A model generated the notes under the pieces. The model did not search any database, was not told where the DNA came from, and was given only the letters and a program-made list of their open reading frames with translations. The position numbers and the translations under genes were made by a program. Below are positions 25,102 to 33,423 of a stretch of 40,224 bases of DNA, piece by piece (the first letter of the stretch is position 1; each line of letters starts with the position of its first letter). Location: positions 2,173,690 to 2,213,913 of the forward strand of contig CP070704.1 in NCBI GenBank assembly GCA_020349945.1. Direction: 5' to 3'. The DNA is from Deltaproteobacteria bacterium. Its GTDB lineage: Bacteria; Desulfobacterota; DSM-4660; Desulfatiglandales; B25-G16.

Positions 25102-26766
25102 TTATTCAAGATAAGCTCCCTTATCCGCACTGGTAGCGTGCTTTGCAAAATGGGCCAGCCATCCATGGGTGACCTTTGGTTCAGGTCGCTTCCACTGTTC
25201 CCTCCTTCCGGCCATCTCCTCTTCACTGATGTCAACATGTATCCTTCGGGCAGGGATGTCGATGTCGATCACATCGCCATCCCGAATCAAGGCTATCGGT
25301 CCCCCATCCATGGCCTCAGGAGATAGGTGTCCAATGCAGGGGCCCCCAGAGGTTCCGGAAAACCGCCCGTCTGTCACCAGGGCCACGGACTTGTCCAGCC
25401 CCATCTCCACGATGAGATATGTAGCCATGACCATCTCCCGCATCCCCGGCCCTCCCCTGGGGCCCTCGTACCGGATAACCAGCACCTCTCCCTCCTTGAA
25501 CTTCCCAGCTAAAAGGGCCTCAATGCAATCCTCCTCTTGCTCGAAGACCCGGGCAGGACCCCGGTGCTTGTACATCTCAGGCAGAACCGCTGTCTGTTTG
25601 ACCACCGCAATCCCCAGGTTTCCCTTCAAGATTGCAAAGCCCCCTTCTTTCTCCCTGGGGCGATGGAGGGGCCTAATGACCTCCGAGTCCTTTATCTCCG
25701 CCTCCCTCAAATTCTTGGCCAAGCTCTGACCGCTCGCTGTCATCGCACTGGTGTCAAGTAATTCCTCCATTGACTTCATGACAGCCTGGAGCCCACCGGC
25801 ACGGCTGAAGTCCTCCATGTTGTATTGAGCATCAGAGGGCTTTATTTCCATGATTGCTGGCGTTTCCCTGCTGATGCGGTCAAAGTCCTCCAGGCTAAAA
25901 GGATATCCCAGCTCGTGTGCAATGGCGGGAAAGTGGAGGGCCAGATTCGTCGAACCACTGGTAGCACAGGAGACCTTGACCATGTTTTGAAAAGCTGCCT
26001 TTGTCATGATGTCCCTGGCATTCAGGCCGCTTTCCAGATGCGCCATGACCTTTCTTCCGGCCTTTTCTGCAAGTCGTTCCAGCGCGGCATCTGTGGCGCA
26101 AAAACCTGAATTTCCTGGCAGGGAAAGTCCAATGGCCTCCGCAGCGATGCACATGGTGTTGGCCGTTCCCATAATACAGCACGCTCCAGGCCCCGGACAT
26201 GCGGAGGATTCAACAAGATTCAGCTCCTCCCTTGAGATCTTGCCTTGCTTGTACATGACAAAGTACTTGCCCATTGAAGAGATGTCCAATCGATCTCCTT
26301 TGTAGTGCCCAACTGGCATCCAACCTCCGGTTACCAATACCGTCGGGAGGTTGCAGCGCGCTGCAGCCATGATAAGTCCAGGGATTATCTTATCACAGGT
26401 CCCGATCGTCACGAGGGCATCGTAACTGGCATGCTCGCTCATCATCTCCACGGAGGCGGCTATCAGGTCTCGGCTGGGAAGCAGGTACTTGAAACCTACG
26501 TTTCCCGCTCCTTGCCCGTCGCAAGGGGCCATGACATTAAAGATTGTCGCCATCCCCCCTGCTTCCTGGATTCCCCTTTTAACCGCCTGCCCTAACCTGT
26601 TTAAATGGTATGATCCCGGCAGGATCTCATTCCAGGTATTGGCAATAGCCACAAGGGGCTTTTCTAGATCCTCATCGTCAAATCCCATCGATTTCATCAA
26701 TGCCCTGCGAATGTAATATTGGGGCACGTCAGGGGTTAATCCCTTACTGCGTAACCCGCTTTTCAT
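25102..26766 (-). CDS. IlvD/Edd-family dehydratase (dihydroxy-acid or sugar-acid dehydratase)
   Basis: The 554-residue protein has CDKIIPG (124-130), ACPGPGACC (189-197) and the signature VTDGRFSGTSGGPCIGHLSPEA (key residues G-R-F-S-G, S-G-G, G-H, P-E-A), so it is an Fe-S-dependent dehydratase. The region around C82 reads CDGQGAGN, whereas methanogen- and E. coli-type IlvD have (C/D)DGIAMGH, and NEILPGSYHL replaces NE..PGH.HL. These changes near the substrate make a true branched-chain role uncertain. The neighbours (SDRs, a DRE-TIM enzyme, a TRAP remnant) and the absence of other ilv genes favour a sugar-acid or related catabolic substrate. The ribosome site is GGAGG, five bases from ATG. 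Confidence 0.85.
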   Translation of the reverse strand: MKSGLRSKGLTPDVPQYYIRRALMKSMGFDDEDLEKPLVAIANTWNEILPGSYHLNRLGQAVKRGIQEAGGMATIFNVMAPCDGQGAGNVGFKYLLPSRDLIAASVEMMSEHASYDALVTIGTCDKIIPGLIMAAARCNLPTVLVTGGWMPVGHYKGDRLDISSMGKYFVMYKQGKISREELNLVESSACPGPGACCIMGTANTMCIAAEAIGLSLPGNSGFCATDAALERLAEKAGRKVMAHLESGLNARDIMTKAAFQNMVKVSCATSGSTNLALHFPAIAHELGYPFSLEDFDRISRETPAIMEIKPSDAQYNMEDFSRAGGLQAVMKSMEELLDTSAMTASGQSLAKNLREAEIKDSEVIRPLHRPREKEGGFAILKGNLGIAVVKQTAVLPEMYKHRGPARVFEQEEDCIEALLAGKFKEGEVLVIRYEGPRGGPGMREMVMATYLIVEMGLDKSVALVTDGRFSGTSGGPCIGHLSPEAMDGGPIALIRDGDVIDIDIPARRIHVDISEEEMAGRREQWKRPEPKVTHGWLAHFAKHATSADKGAYLE

Positions 26767-26781
26767 CTTTTCCTCCTTCCC

Positions 26782-26814
26782 TGCTAAAACTAAAAATAGA
26801 CATGGTTTTTAGCA
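26782..26814 (-). promoter_or_regulatory. Leader inverted repeat ahead of the dehydratase gene
   Basis: On the minus strand TGCTAAAA (26814-26807) pairs with TTTTAGCA (26789-26782). Inside it CTAAAAA can alternatively pair with TTTTTAG. The structure ends about eight bases before the AAGGAGG ribosome site, so it could be an operator or a translational control hairpin. Confidence 0.35.
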
Positions 26815-26961
26815 CGCCAATTGCACAGCCTTATTCAGATATAAGCCTGGTTCCTCCCACTCGTCTCATAACTTCAGGCTGTCAAGGTCAGGCCAATCCT
26901 TTCAAGATATCTCCCTGTTTCACTGCAAAGGCAGCTATCGCCTCCATTACCCAAACCGGAA

Positions 26962-27330
26962 TCAGGGGGCCTCTACTAAAACCTCCTTCTCCGCTATCAC
27001 CTCTTTCAACCTCGTGGCATCCCCCACCACCTTTCCGATTATATTGACCGCGCTTGCTGGTATGATCTTCCCGGGTTTGCTCATGGGAGTCTGACCGAAA
27101 AAGATACAGAAGGCCTTTCCAGGGGGCCAGTAGCCTAAGTCCCCCTCTTCCACCTCTTCCCTTGCACTCTCATCCAGTTCTGCGTTCACAGGAATGGTGA
27201 AGTAGAACTCATCCCCCCAGGCATTCAGTGGGGATCTTATGGGCAGGGCATCAGCCACTTTCTTTGCAGTCGGGGTCTCGTTTAGTTCTGCCTCCATAGA
27301 GAGCGATCCAATGGTGATCTTTATTCTCAT
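26962..27330 (-). CDS. Cyclophilin-like (TM1367-type) small protein
   Basis: The 122-residue protein has the cyclophilin-like beta-barrel pattern of TM1367-type proteins: AELNETPTAKKVADALP, WGDEFYFTIPV, EEGDLGYWPPGKAFCIFFG and PASAVNIIGKVVGD. Biochemical function is unknown for the family; members often sit in catabolic operons. The start is taken at the ATG eight bases after AGGAGG. The longer frame starting at 27354 includes the ribosome site itself. It is transcribed toward the dehydratase gene, 195 bases away, and diverges from the SDR gene. It is probably co-expressed with the dehydratase unless the leader palindrome marks a separate promoter. Confidence 0.8.
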   Translation of the reverse strand: MRIKITIGSLSMEAELNETPTAKKVADALPIRSPLNAWGDEFYFTIPVNAELDESAREEVEEGDLGYWPPGKAFCIFFGQTPMSKPGKIIPASAVNIIGKVVGDATRLKEVIAEKEVLVEAP

Positions 27331-27377
27331 GGTCATATCCTCCTTCAGGATCATTATCTATTCTGTGAAAAATAGAA

Positions 27378-27395
27378 AGTCAAATCCTTTTGACT
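27378..27395. promoter_or_regulatory. Palindrome in the divergent cyclophilin-like/SDR gap
   Basis: AGTCAAA-TCCT-TTTGACT is a perfect 7-4-7 inverted repeat 48 bases upstream of the cyclophilin-like start. It is a candidate operator for either divergent transcript. No regulator gene is adjacent. Confidence 0.35.
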
Positions 27396-27497
27396 ACAAA
27401 TTTGCCTTAGCTCATGGTTGTTTCAGCAGACGGCGCTCAAGAGGCATCGCTTACGCTCTACCCATCGGCCGTTTTGACAGTGGTCCATAATTTTCCC

Positions 27498-27524
27498 TTG
27501 ACAATAAACTGAGATGCCTAGAAT
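27498..27524 (+). promoter_or_regulatory. Possible promoter of the SDR gene
   Basis: TTGACA (27498-27503) and TAGAAT (27519-27524) are close to consensus, but the spacer is only 15 bases. It lies 38 bases ahead of the ATG. Confidence 0.4.
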
Positions 27525-27561
27525 GTAACAAAAAACACTGGCCGCAGGTAGGAGGAGAATC

Positions 27562-28335
27562 ATGGATGTGCATTTGAGGGATAAGGTAGCTGTCATCACG
27601 GGCAGCGCAAGGGGCATTGGCCTAGCCATAGCGAAAACCTTCGGTCGTGCAGGCGCCAAAATCGCCATCTGCGACCTCGAGGAATCGGATGTCGCAAATA
27701 CCTTGGACTGCCTAAAAAAGGAAGGGTTGAGCGCTTATGGTGAGCCCGTTGACGTATCAAAGCGATCCGACATTTTCCCATTTGCCGACAACGTGGAAAA
27801 ACGCTTTGGTGGCATCGATATCTGGGTGAGTAACGCGGGCGCTTTCGTCCCTCATAAGATCATCGATACCACTGAAGAGCAATGGCACAGGATCATGGAT
27901 GTCAATGTGAAGTCGGTCTACTATGGTGGCCTTATCGCAGCCGATAAATTAAGGAGGCGTGGGGGCGGCGTTCTGATAAATGCAGCCTCCTTTGCATCCT
28001 TAATACCATCCCTTGGCTCAGGTGCCTACGCAGCCTCCAAAGCAGCAGTCTATAGTATGACAAAGAGCCTCGCCGCGGAACTTGCGCCTTTTAATATCCG
28101 TGTCATCGGCTATATCCCGGGTGTCATTGAAACAGGGATGACGGCCCCAACAATCAAATCAAAAAAGGCATTGCTGGAGAGTCAAATTGCCATGAGACGA
28201 ATCGGTGAATGTGAAGAGGTGGCAAATGCTGTGCTCTTCATGGCCTCTGACAAGGCATCATATATCACTGGAACATTTATAGAGGTATCAGGTGGTAAGC
28301 TTTGTGTACAAAATCCTAAGGATGCGTGGTCATAA
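27562..28335 (+). CDS. Short-chain dehydrogenase/reductase
   Basis: The 257-residue classical SDR has the dinucleotide motif TGSARGIG (13-20), NAG (91-93) and catalytic S143, Y156 and K160 (YAASK), with a C-terminal GTFIEVSGG motif. D38 (CDLE) at the end of strand 2 suggests NAD rather than NADP. It would oxidise or reduce a hydroxyl on an unidentified substrate. AGGAGG six bases from the ATG gives strong translation. It opens the + strand group with the DRE-TIM enzyme, C_GCAxxG_C_C protein and epimerase, though a further promoter-like motif follows. Confidence 0.93.
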   Translation: MDVHLRDKVAVITGSARGIGLAIAKTFGRAGAKIAICDLEESDVANTLDCLKKEGLSAYGEPVDVSKRSDIFPFADNVEKRFGGIDIWVSNAGAFVPHKIIDTTEEQWHRIMDVNVKSVYYGGLIAADKLRRRGGGVLINAASFASLIPSLGSGAYAASKAAVYSMTKSLAAELAPFNIRVIGYIPGVIETGMTAPTIKSKKALLESQIAMRRIGECEEVANAVLFMASDKASYITGTFIEVSGGKLCVQNPKDAWS

Positions 28336-28378
28336 GACCAACGGCCTTATCTTAAAGAAGCAAGAGCCCTCAAAAGGC

Positions 28379-28407
28379 TTGACAGTGGGTTGAAACTAAA
28401 ATAAAAG
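28379..28407 (+). promoter_or_regulatory. Possible promoter ahead of the DRE-TIM enzyme gene
   Basis: TTGACA (28379-28384), a 17-base spacer and TAAAAG (28402-28407; four of six consensus bases) lie about 90 bases before the ATG, in a 163-base gap. Confidence 0.35.
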
Positions 28408-28498
28408 GCGGGCCTTGACAAAGACCGCTTGGTTTAGGGGATTGGGATTTTGGTAATTGGAGTGCTAGAGCAATGTAACAAGTGAGGAGGTACTCGAG

Positions 28499-29752
28499 AT
28501 GGTAAGTAAAAAGGAACCGTGGAAATCGGAAAATTGGTTTGTGAGCCCGTGGAACTTCATAGAGGAGGTGACTCGGGATTTCCGTCCTCCCAAGCAGGTG
28601 AAGATTCACGATATCACGCTGCGGGATGGTGAGCAGCAGGCTGGCATTGTATTCAGAAAGGACGATAAGATACGCATTGCAGAAAAGCTGGCGCAGACAG
28701 GTGTTCACCGGATCGAGGCCGGTATGCCGGCAGTGTCGCCCCAGGATGAGGCTGCTATAAAAGAGATGGTGAAGCGCAACTTAGGTCCTGAGATATTCTG
28801 CTTCTGCCGCTGTATGGTGGATGACGTGAAAAGGGCAGTGGATTGTGGCGCAGATGGCATTGTCATAGAGATTCCTGCCTCCCAACATTTAGTTGAGCAC
28901 GGTTATGGGTGGCCCATGCAAAAGGCCATGGACCTTCCCATCAAGGCAACTCAATTTGCCAGGGAACAGGGGTTGTATACGGTTTTCTTTACTATCGACG
29001 CCACCAGATCAGATATGGACTGGTATCTGAACCTTATCGAGAAGGTTGCCAGTGAGGGCCACATGGATGCACTGGCCTTGGTTGATACCTTTGGCGTCCT
29101 ATCACCCCAGGGCGCCTTTTATTACACGCAGACGGTCAAGAAGAGGGTGAATAAGCCCCTGGAGATCCACTTTCACAACACCTTTGGCATGGCCACGGCT
29201 AACACGATAATGTCTGTACTTGCCGGTGGTAACGTGATTCACTCTACCGTTACTGGGATCGGTGAGGGACCGGGTAGTTGTCCTATGGAGGAGACCGTGG
29301 TGGCACTTTTAGTCCTGTATGGGATAGATGTGGGCATCAAGTACGATAAACTCACCGAGCTTTCTAAGCTGATTGCAGGGCTTTCCAGTACAGCAGCCAA
29401 CCGACCCTTTGTGGGTGATATGGTCTACGATATAGAATCTGGAATTCCCGCCAGCTGGTACAAGAGGCTTTACAAGCAATACCCGACAGATCTATTCCCT
29501 GTTAGACCTAAATTTGTGGGCCATAGAGAACCTCATGTAGTGATGGGCAAGAAGAGTGGGCTGGATTCTGTTGCCATATGGGCAGAGAAGTTGGGCATCG
29601 AGCTTACTGAGGCAGAAACTGAAGAGGTTCTGAGCCAGGTTAAACAAAGGTCATACGATCTTAAGCGATTGTTGACTGAGGATGAGTTTCGGGAAATCGC
29701 TCAAGGAGCGAAGGCTAGTGGCGTTGCGCCATTCCAGGAGAACTCAGGGTAA
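28499..29752 (+). CDS. DRE-TIM metallolyase family protein (isopropylmalate/homocitrate synthase or HMG-CoA lyase-like)
   Basis: The 417-residue TIM-barrel enzyme has the catalytic DITLRDGEQQAG (38-49), EAGMPAVSP, the metal ligands HFHN (224-227) and GIGEGPGSCPMEE (253-265). The last segment replaces the GIGERxGN of isopropylmalate synthases, and HFHNTFG replaces H.HND.G. There is no LeuA regulatory domain. It is a Claisen-type condensing or cleaving enzyme with a divalent metal, but the acceptor is not one of the well-known ones as far as I can tell. AGGAGG is eight bases from the ATG. It is followed after 72 bases by the C_GCAxxG_C_C gene, so they may act together. Confidence 0.88.
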   Translation: MVSKKEPWKSENWFVSPWNFIEEVTRDFRPPKQVKIHDITLRDGEQQAGIVFRKDDKIRIAEKLAQTGVHRIEAGMPAVSPQDEAAIKEMVKRNLGPEIFCFCRCMVDDVKRAVDCGADGIVIEIPASQHLVEHGYGWPMQKAMDLPIKATQFAREQGLYTVFFTIDATRSDMDWYLNLIEKVASEGHMDALALVDTFGVLSPQGAFYYTQTVKKRVNKPLEIHFHNTFGMATANTIMSVLAGGNVIHSTVTGIGEGPGSCPMEETVVALLVLYGIDVGIKYDKLTELSKLIAGLSSTAANRPFVGDMVYDIESGIPASWYKRLYKQYPTDLFPVRPKFVGHREPHVVMGKKSGLDSVAIWAEKLGIELTEAETEEVLSQVKQRSYDLKRLLTEDEFREIAQGAKASGVAPFQENSG

Positions 29753-29824
29753 AGGAGTAGCAGAGACTATTAGCTGTTGGATAAAGCATATATAACTATA
29801 ACACTAAGTGGAGGGTAGCCGAAA

Positions 29825-30349
29825 ATGGAACGGACAAAAGACGCAAAGATGTTAACCGAAAAGGCATACAAGCTGGCCTACGAATATGAGGGAACCTATA
29901 GGGGATGCGGGCAGTGTGTGGTGGCTGCACTGCAGGATACCTTTAATGTGAGGAATGACGATATCTTCAAGGCAACTACCGGCATCGCAGGGTCAGCCGG
30001 AATGTTATGTGATACCGGTTGTGGGGCTTATATAGCCGGAGTAGTCTTCATAGGCTCTCTGTTAGGAAGGGAGAGGGATAACTTTGCTGATGCTGAAGGC
30101 GTCCGATTCAAGACTCACGAACTGGTGAGAAAGCTCCACGATAAGTTCATTGCCGAATACGGTACATCCATATGCCGGGACATTCATATGAAGCTCTTTG
30201 GGCGTTACTACTACATGCCAGACCAGGATGAGTTCACCAAGTTTGACAATGATGGAGGACATACGACGGTATGCACTGAGGTGGCAGGCAAGGCTGCCAG
30301 GTGGGTGGCTGAGATCGTGATAGAGGAGAACCTATTACCAGGGCGATAA
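29825..30349 (+). CDS. C_GCAxxG_C_C family redox protein
   Basis: The 174-residue protein has the family Cys pattern: GCGQCVVAAL near residue 26-35 and GMLCDTGCGAYIAG (near 59-72). Family members are small anaerobic proteins thought to bind a metal or Fe-S centre; their reaction is unknown. Note GCGQC in place of the usual C-x-GCA. A third Cys region lies in the C-terminal half (SICRDI, HTTVCTE). It is placed between the DRE-TIM enzyme and the epimerase, 20 bases before the latter, so the three are probably one transcript. Confidence 0.85.
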   Translation: MERTKDAKMLTEKAYKLAYEYEGTYRGCGQCVVAALQDTFNVRNDDIFKATTGIAGSAGMLCDTGCGAYIAGVVFIGSLLGRERDNFADAEGVRFKTHELVRKLHDKFIAEYGTSICRDIHMKLFGRYYYMPDQDEFTKFDNDGGHTTVCTEVAGKAARWVAEIVIEENLLPGR

Positions 30350-30369
30350 GCACGTAAGAGGCTGGCAGA

Positions 30370-31323
30370 ATGGGAAAAAGCTTGATAACGGGTGGCCACG
30401 GTTTTATTGGGTACTATTTGGCCAAGCTCCTGCTGGATGAGGGTGAGCAGGTAGTGCTGTTTGATGTGGCACCAGAGTCAAGGCTCACCAAGGGCATCAG
30501 GGATAGTGTAAAGATTGTTCATGGAGACCTGGGGGACTGGGCACAGGTTCTCGATGTAGTGAAGGATGACGAGATTGACTGCATATACCATGCAGGGGCA
30601 CTGCTCCCCCCTGTTACGGAGCAATATCCCGCAGCGGCTTATGCAGTGAACATTACCGGCACCTTCAACGTATTGGAGGCCGCCCGGCTCTTTGATGTAG
30701 AGAGCGTTATGTACCTCAGTACACTGGCGACGTTTGGTCGAGATGTCCCTCCCGTCGTACCTAACGATGCCTCGCAGCGGCCGCCCAACATGTACGGCGT
30801 GACCAAGGTATGTAGTGAACGCCTTGGGGAGTACTACCACGCCAGGTTTGGGGTCAACTTCCGCGGGATTAGATTTCCCCCAATAATTGGTATGGGACGC
30901 TTCGATAAAGCGCAAAGCGCTTACAACTACCTGGCTATTCAAGAATCCGCAATGGGGCGGCCTTACACCATCTATGTAGACAGGTCAACCACGATAGCCC
31001 TGCTATACGTCAAAGATGCAGTGCTTGGCCTAGTTGCCTTGAACAAGGCTGAGGAGGGGAAGCTAACAAGGCGGGTGTATAACCTATACGGGTTTTCAGC
31101 TACAGCACAGGAGCTGGTTGATACGGTGAGAAGATATATACCCGACGCCAAGATAGACTTTAAACCAGACCAGACAATGATTAGAGCGGTGGAAAACCTG
31201 CCTCAGAAGTTGGATGATACCTTGGCCCGACGGGATTGGGGTTGGTCTCCCCGTTACAGCCTTGATAGTGCAGTCGAGGACTTCATCAAGGAGGTCCGGG
31301 CCAACAGGGCCATCTCCGAGTAA
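30370..31323 (+). CDS. NAD-dependent epimerase/dehydratase (extended SDR)
   Basis: The 317-residue extended SDR has TGGHGFIG (7-14), HAGALLPP, STLATFG (117-123) and the catalytic Y142xxxK146 (MYGVTK). The segment LGEYYHARFGV and the RFPPIIG motif resemble SDR-type L-threonine dehydrogenases and related sugar epimerases. The substrate is undecided. AGAGG is seven bases from the start. Downstream is the decayed region, so it is the last intact gene of this group. Confidence 0.92.
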   Translation: MGKSLITGGHGFIGYYLAKLLLDEGEQVVLFDVAPESRLTKGIRDSVKIVHGDLGDWAQVLDVVKDDEIDCIYHAGALLPPVTEQYPAAAYAVNITGTFNVLEAARLFDVESVMYLSTLATFGRDVPPVVPNDASQRPPNMYGVTKVCSERLGEYYHARFGVNFRGIRFPPIIGMGRFDKAQSAYNYLAIQESAMGRPYTIYVDRSTTIALLYVKDAVLGLVALNKAEEGKLTRRVYNLYGFSATAQELVDTVRRYIPDAKIDFKPDQTMIRAVENLPQKLDDTLARRDWGWSPRYSLDSAVEDFIKEVRANRAISE

Positions 31324-31378
31324 AGGCCCAACAAAGTTATGGCTCTTTCAGTGTACCCTTAGAGAAGTGCAGGAAAAA

Positions 31379-31930
31379 ATGAAAGACAGGAGGGTAATCG
31401 TGCTTCTGGTGTGTTGTCTGGTCTGCACAGGCCTTCTGATGGTTACACCTTCAGAGGCACGCACCCTGATTTTAGGACATGGGGCTGTCCCTGAGGTTGC
31501 AATATTCGGGCTCCCCTTCCTCTTCTCAATGCCACAGCAGGCCTGCCAGATCCTAGATGGACCGATTGGAGACAAGCTCACTGCCCTGTCTGAAAATCAG
31601 TGCTTAAAGGTCCTGGCCCGGTGGGACAACGGGATTCGACATATTACGAACAACGTGCGGCCCATCAACGAAGCTGCAGACCTGCATGGTATTAAGCTGC
31701 GAACCCCAAAGGATCCGATGACGATCGACATATCCAACATCCTCGGCGCAAATCCCACGCCCATCGCATTTGGCGAGCTTTATCTGGCCTTGCGTCAAAG
31801 AATTGTTGATGGCAAGAAAAACCCTCTGGTAAACATCTGGTCTTCTAAGCTGTACGAGGTACAGAAATACCTATCCCTTTCCGGGCACAAGTATGAAATC
31901 ACGCCTTTTATCATATCCCTGAAAACCTAA
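31379..31930 (+). pseudogene. Decayed TRAP-transporter binding protein (DctP) gene
   Basis: The reading frame gives 183 residues with a signal peptide (1-28, ending SEARTLILGHGA). It then jumps directly to VPEVAIFGLPFLF, which in DctP proteins lies some 60-70 residues further on. The middle of DctP follows well (LDGPIGDKL, ARWDNGIRHITN, GANPTPIAFGELY, SSKLYEVQKYLSLSGH). The protein stops at IISLKT, about 100 residues too early. An internal deletion plus C-terminal loss means it cannot form the full binding fold. No DctQ or DctM is nearby. The frame is also open upstream into the epimerase gene; that part is not coding. Confidence 0.85.
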
Positions 31931-31954
31931 CAAAATTTCTGACCCCAAGATCCA

Positions 31955-32275
31955 AAGGTCAGGCAGGAATCCATGCTCCTCGAAAAGCTCATGGCCGAGG
32001 GGATAGATGTTACGAGACAGTCAGAGGTTGAAGGTGTCTTCTCGCGCCTTGTGAAGGATCTAGGTTCCCCCTCTATCCTCTTCAACAATGCCGGTGTCAC
32101 TCAAACCAAACGGATCACGGAGATCACAGAGGCCGATATTGTATAATCGATTCCAATAGGGAGGATAGGCGAGCCAATAGACGTTGCGCGTGCATGCCTG
32201 TTCTTTGCCAGTTCCCTATCCGAGTACGTTACAGGCTAGGTGATGGATGCGAACGGAGGCACGCACATCGACTGA
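31955..32275 (+). pseudogene. Decayed SDR gene
   Basis: One frame reads LLEKLMAEGIDVTRQSEVEG, VKDLGSPSILFNNAGVTQTK, RITEITEADIV and then TAA (32144). The same frame continues IPIGRIGEPIDVARACLFFA, SEYVTG, a TAG where Gln is usual (32237), and VMDANGGTHID. These are the middle and the C-terminal end of a FabG-like SDR. The roughly 95 residues between, including the catalytic Ser/Tyr/Lys, and the N-terminal nucleotide motif are gone. It has two in-frame stops and no start. Confidence 0.88.
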
Positions 32276-32282
32276 TTGGTGC

Positions 32283-32506
32283 TCACCACAGAGGCCACTG
32301 GGAATTATTATTATTCAATGCTGGGAGATACCGGCATTGAAAAAATTCAATCCCCTGCGCGGAAGGAAAGAACCTGTGCGAGCAACGAGCGCTGCTGTCT
32401 GGCGTGGGGTGTTCTTGATCCGCCTGCGGCGGACTGATGGTTTTTGTTTGTCGGTATCTCCCGACAAACAAAGAAGATCTCTGTGCTCTCCGTGTCTCTG
32501 TGGTGA
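32283..32506. repeat. 224-base element with inverted ends (MITE-like)
   Basis: The ends are perfect 11-base inverted repeats, TCACCACAGAG (32283-32293) and CTCTGTGGTGA (32496-32506). Inside are a perfect 6-3-6 hairpin TCCGCC-TGC-GGCGGA (32419-32433) and a perfect 12-6-12 hairpin (32443-32472, arms TTTGTTTGTCGG and CCGACAAACAAA). CACAGAG-type dispersed repeats are common in environmental genomes. No transposase is encoded. Confidence 0.5.
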
Positions 32507-32546
32507 ATATTCAATAAATTTAATCAAAAATTATCCCTACCACCTC

Positions 32547-32574
32547 TTGAATTAAAAACGATAATGATTACTAT
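32547..32574 (+). promoter_or_regulatory. Predicted hsp20 promoter
   Basis: TTGAAT (32547-32552), a 16-base spacer and TACTAT (32569-32574) fit sigma-70. The downstream GATAATGAT (32560-32568) lies within it. No CIRCE element is seen. Confidence 0.45.
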
Positions 32575-32619
32575 TTACTCAAACAACATTTGGTACACGC
32601 CAGAGAGGAGGTGTCAGAT

Positions 32620-33105
32620 ATGACAAGAATGCTACAGTTAGTACCAAGGAGAGAAAGTTTTCTGTCTTTAATTCCAGAGTTGGATCTATTTGACCGGTTC
32701 TTCAATGACCTTTCGCTTCCAAGCTTTTTCGGTGAGGAGAAGCTCTTGGTGCCAGCCTTTGATATATCTGAAACGGAAAAAGAATATGTCATTACTGGCG
32801 AGATTCCGGGAATGGATGTGAAGGACCTTGACGTAACCCTTTTAGATGGTGTCCTTACCGTCAAAGGGGAAAAGAACCAGAAAAAGGAAGACAAGGACGA
32901 AAATTACCATCGAGTTGAGAGATCTTACGGCTCGTTCCAGCGAAACTTCCGGATTCCCGAGAAAGTTGAGACAGATAAATTGGATGCAACGTACAAAGAT
33001 GGTATCCTGAAACTCACCCTTCCAAAGGCTGAGGTAAATGAGGTCAAAAAGATAGAGGTCAAGGAAAAGAAGACAGGAAGAAAGGTGAAAGCCAAGAAGG
33101 CTTAA
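32620..33105 (+). CDS. Small heat shock protein, Hsp20/alpha-crystallin family
   Basis: The 161-residue protein has a short N-terminal arm (PELDLFDRFFNDL), the alpha-crystallin domain (about 40-135: VPAFDISETEKEYVITGEIPG, YGSFQRNFRIPEKV, ATYKDGILKLTLPK) and a Lys-rich tail. It is an ATP-independent holdase chaperone that forms oligomers. The ATG at 32620 is eight bases after AGGAGG, which decides against a TTG ten codons earlier. It is monocistronic: own promoter upstream and a strong terminator 12 bases after the stop. It stands intact among pseudogenes. Confidence 0.95.
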   Translation: MTRMLQLVPRRESFLSLIPELDLFDRFFNDLSLPSFFGEEKLLVPAFDISETEKEYVITGEIPGMDVKDLDVTLLDGVLTVKGEKNQKKEDKDENYHRVERSYGSFQRNFRIPEKVETDKLDATYKDGILKLTLPKAEVNEVKKIEVKEKKTGRKVKAKKA

Positions 33106-33117
33106 GGCCTGACTATA

Positions 33118-33166
33118 AAAGGGCATTGTTCAGCGGTAGTATAACCCATGACAATGCCCTTTTTTT
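33118..33166 (+). terminator. Rho-independent terminator of hsp20
   Basis: Twelve-base perfect stem AAAGGGCATTGT (33118-33129) with ACAATGCCCTTT (33151-33162), a 21-base loop, and a T run to 33166. Confidence 0.85.
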
Positions 33167-33323
33167 ATGCTCTCCTGCTCTATTCATACCGAGTGTTGCA
33201 ACACATATCTTACAAGGGCCTGCTCTGTCTCTTTACCCAACCTTATCATCGACTGGTCTCACCTACCTACTCCTGAGGATTATCTAAAAGTCCTCGCCAC
33301 CATATCATGGATACGGTATAAAC

Positions 33324-33353
33324 TTGACATACAGGCCCACATCTTCCTATATT
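33324..33353 (+). promoter_or_regulatory. Strong promoter-like motif before the CoA-transferase remnant
   Basis: TTGACA (33324-33329), an 18-base spacer and TATATT (33348-33353). It would have driven the now truncated CoA-transferase gene and may now serve the SDR gene at 33666. The stretch 33167-33323 shows nothing I recognise. Confidence 0.5.
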
Positions 33354-33423
33354 TGCCCCACTGGAAAGGGAGTTTTCATCATTAAGCCGGAATTTCCGAT
33401 TACAAAACCGCAAACGCGTACTT

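Larger units (their letters stand above)
32276..32619. other. Non-coding stretch before hsp20
   Basis: This gap of 344 bases holds the element with inverted ends (32283-32506) and then an AT-rich segment with the predicted hsp20 promoter and an AGGAGG ribosome site. I see no gene in it. Confidence 0.6.

Noticed and set aside
25169-25729. 186-codon open frame antisense to the dehydratase gene
   Set aside because: It is a shadow frame with Pro/Ser/Arg-rich, non-family-like content, opposite a clearly conserved gene.
31214-31378. Upstream part of the open frame leading into the DctP remnant
   Set aside because: It lies out of frame within the epimerase gene; the signal peptide starts at ATG 31379.
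32560-32578. Fur-box-like site (GATAATGAT half) in the hsp20 promoter
   Set aside because: Only 14 of 19 bases match the classical Fur consensus and the second half-site is poor; AT-rich promoter DNA gives such matches by chance.
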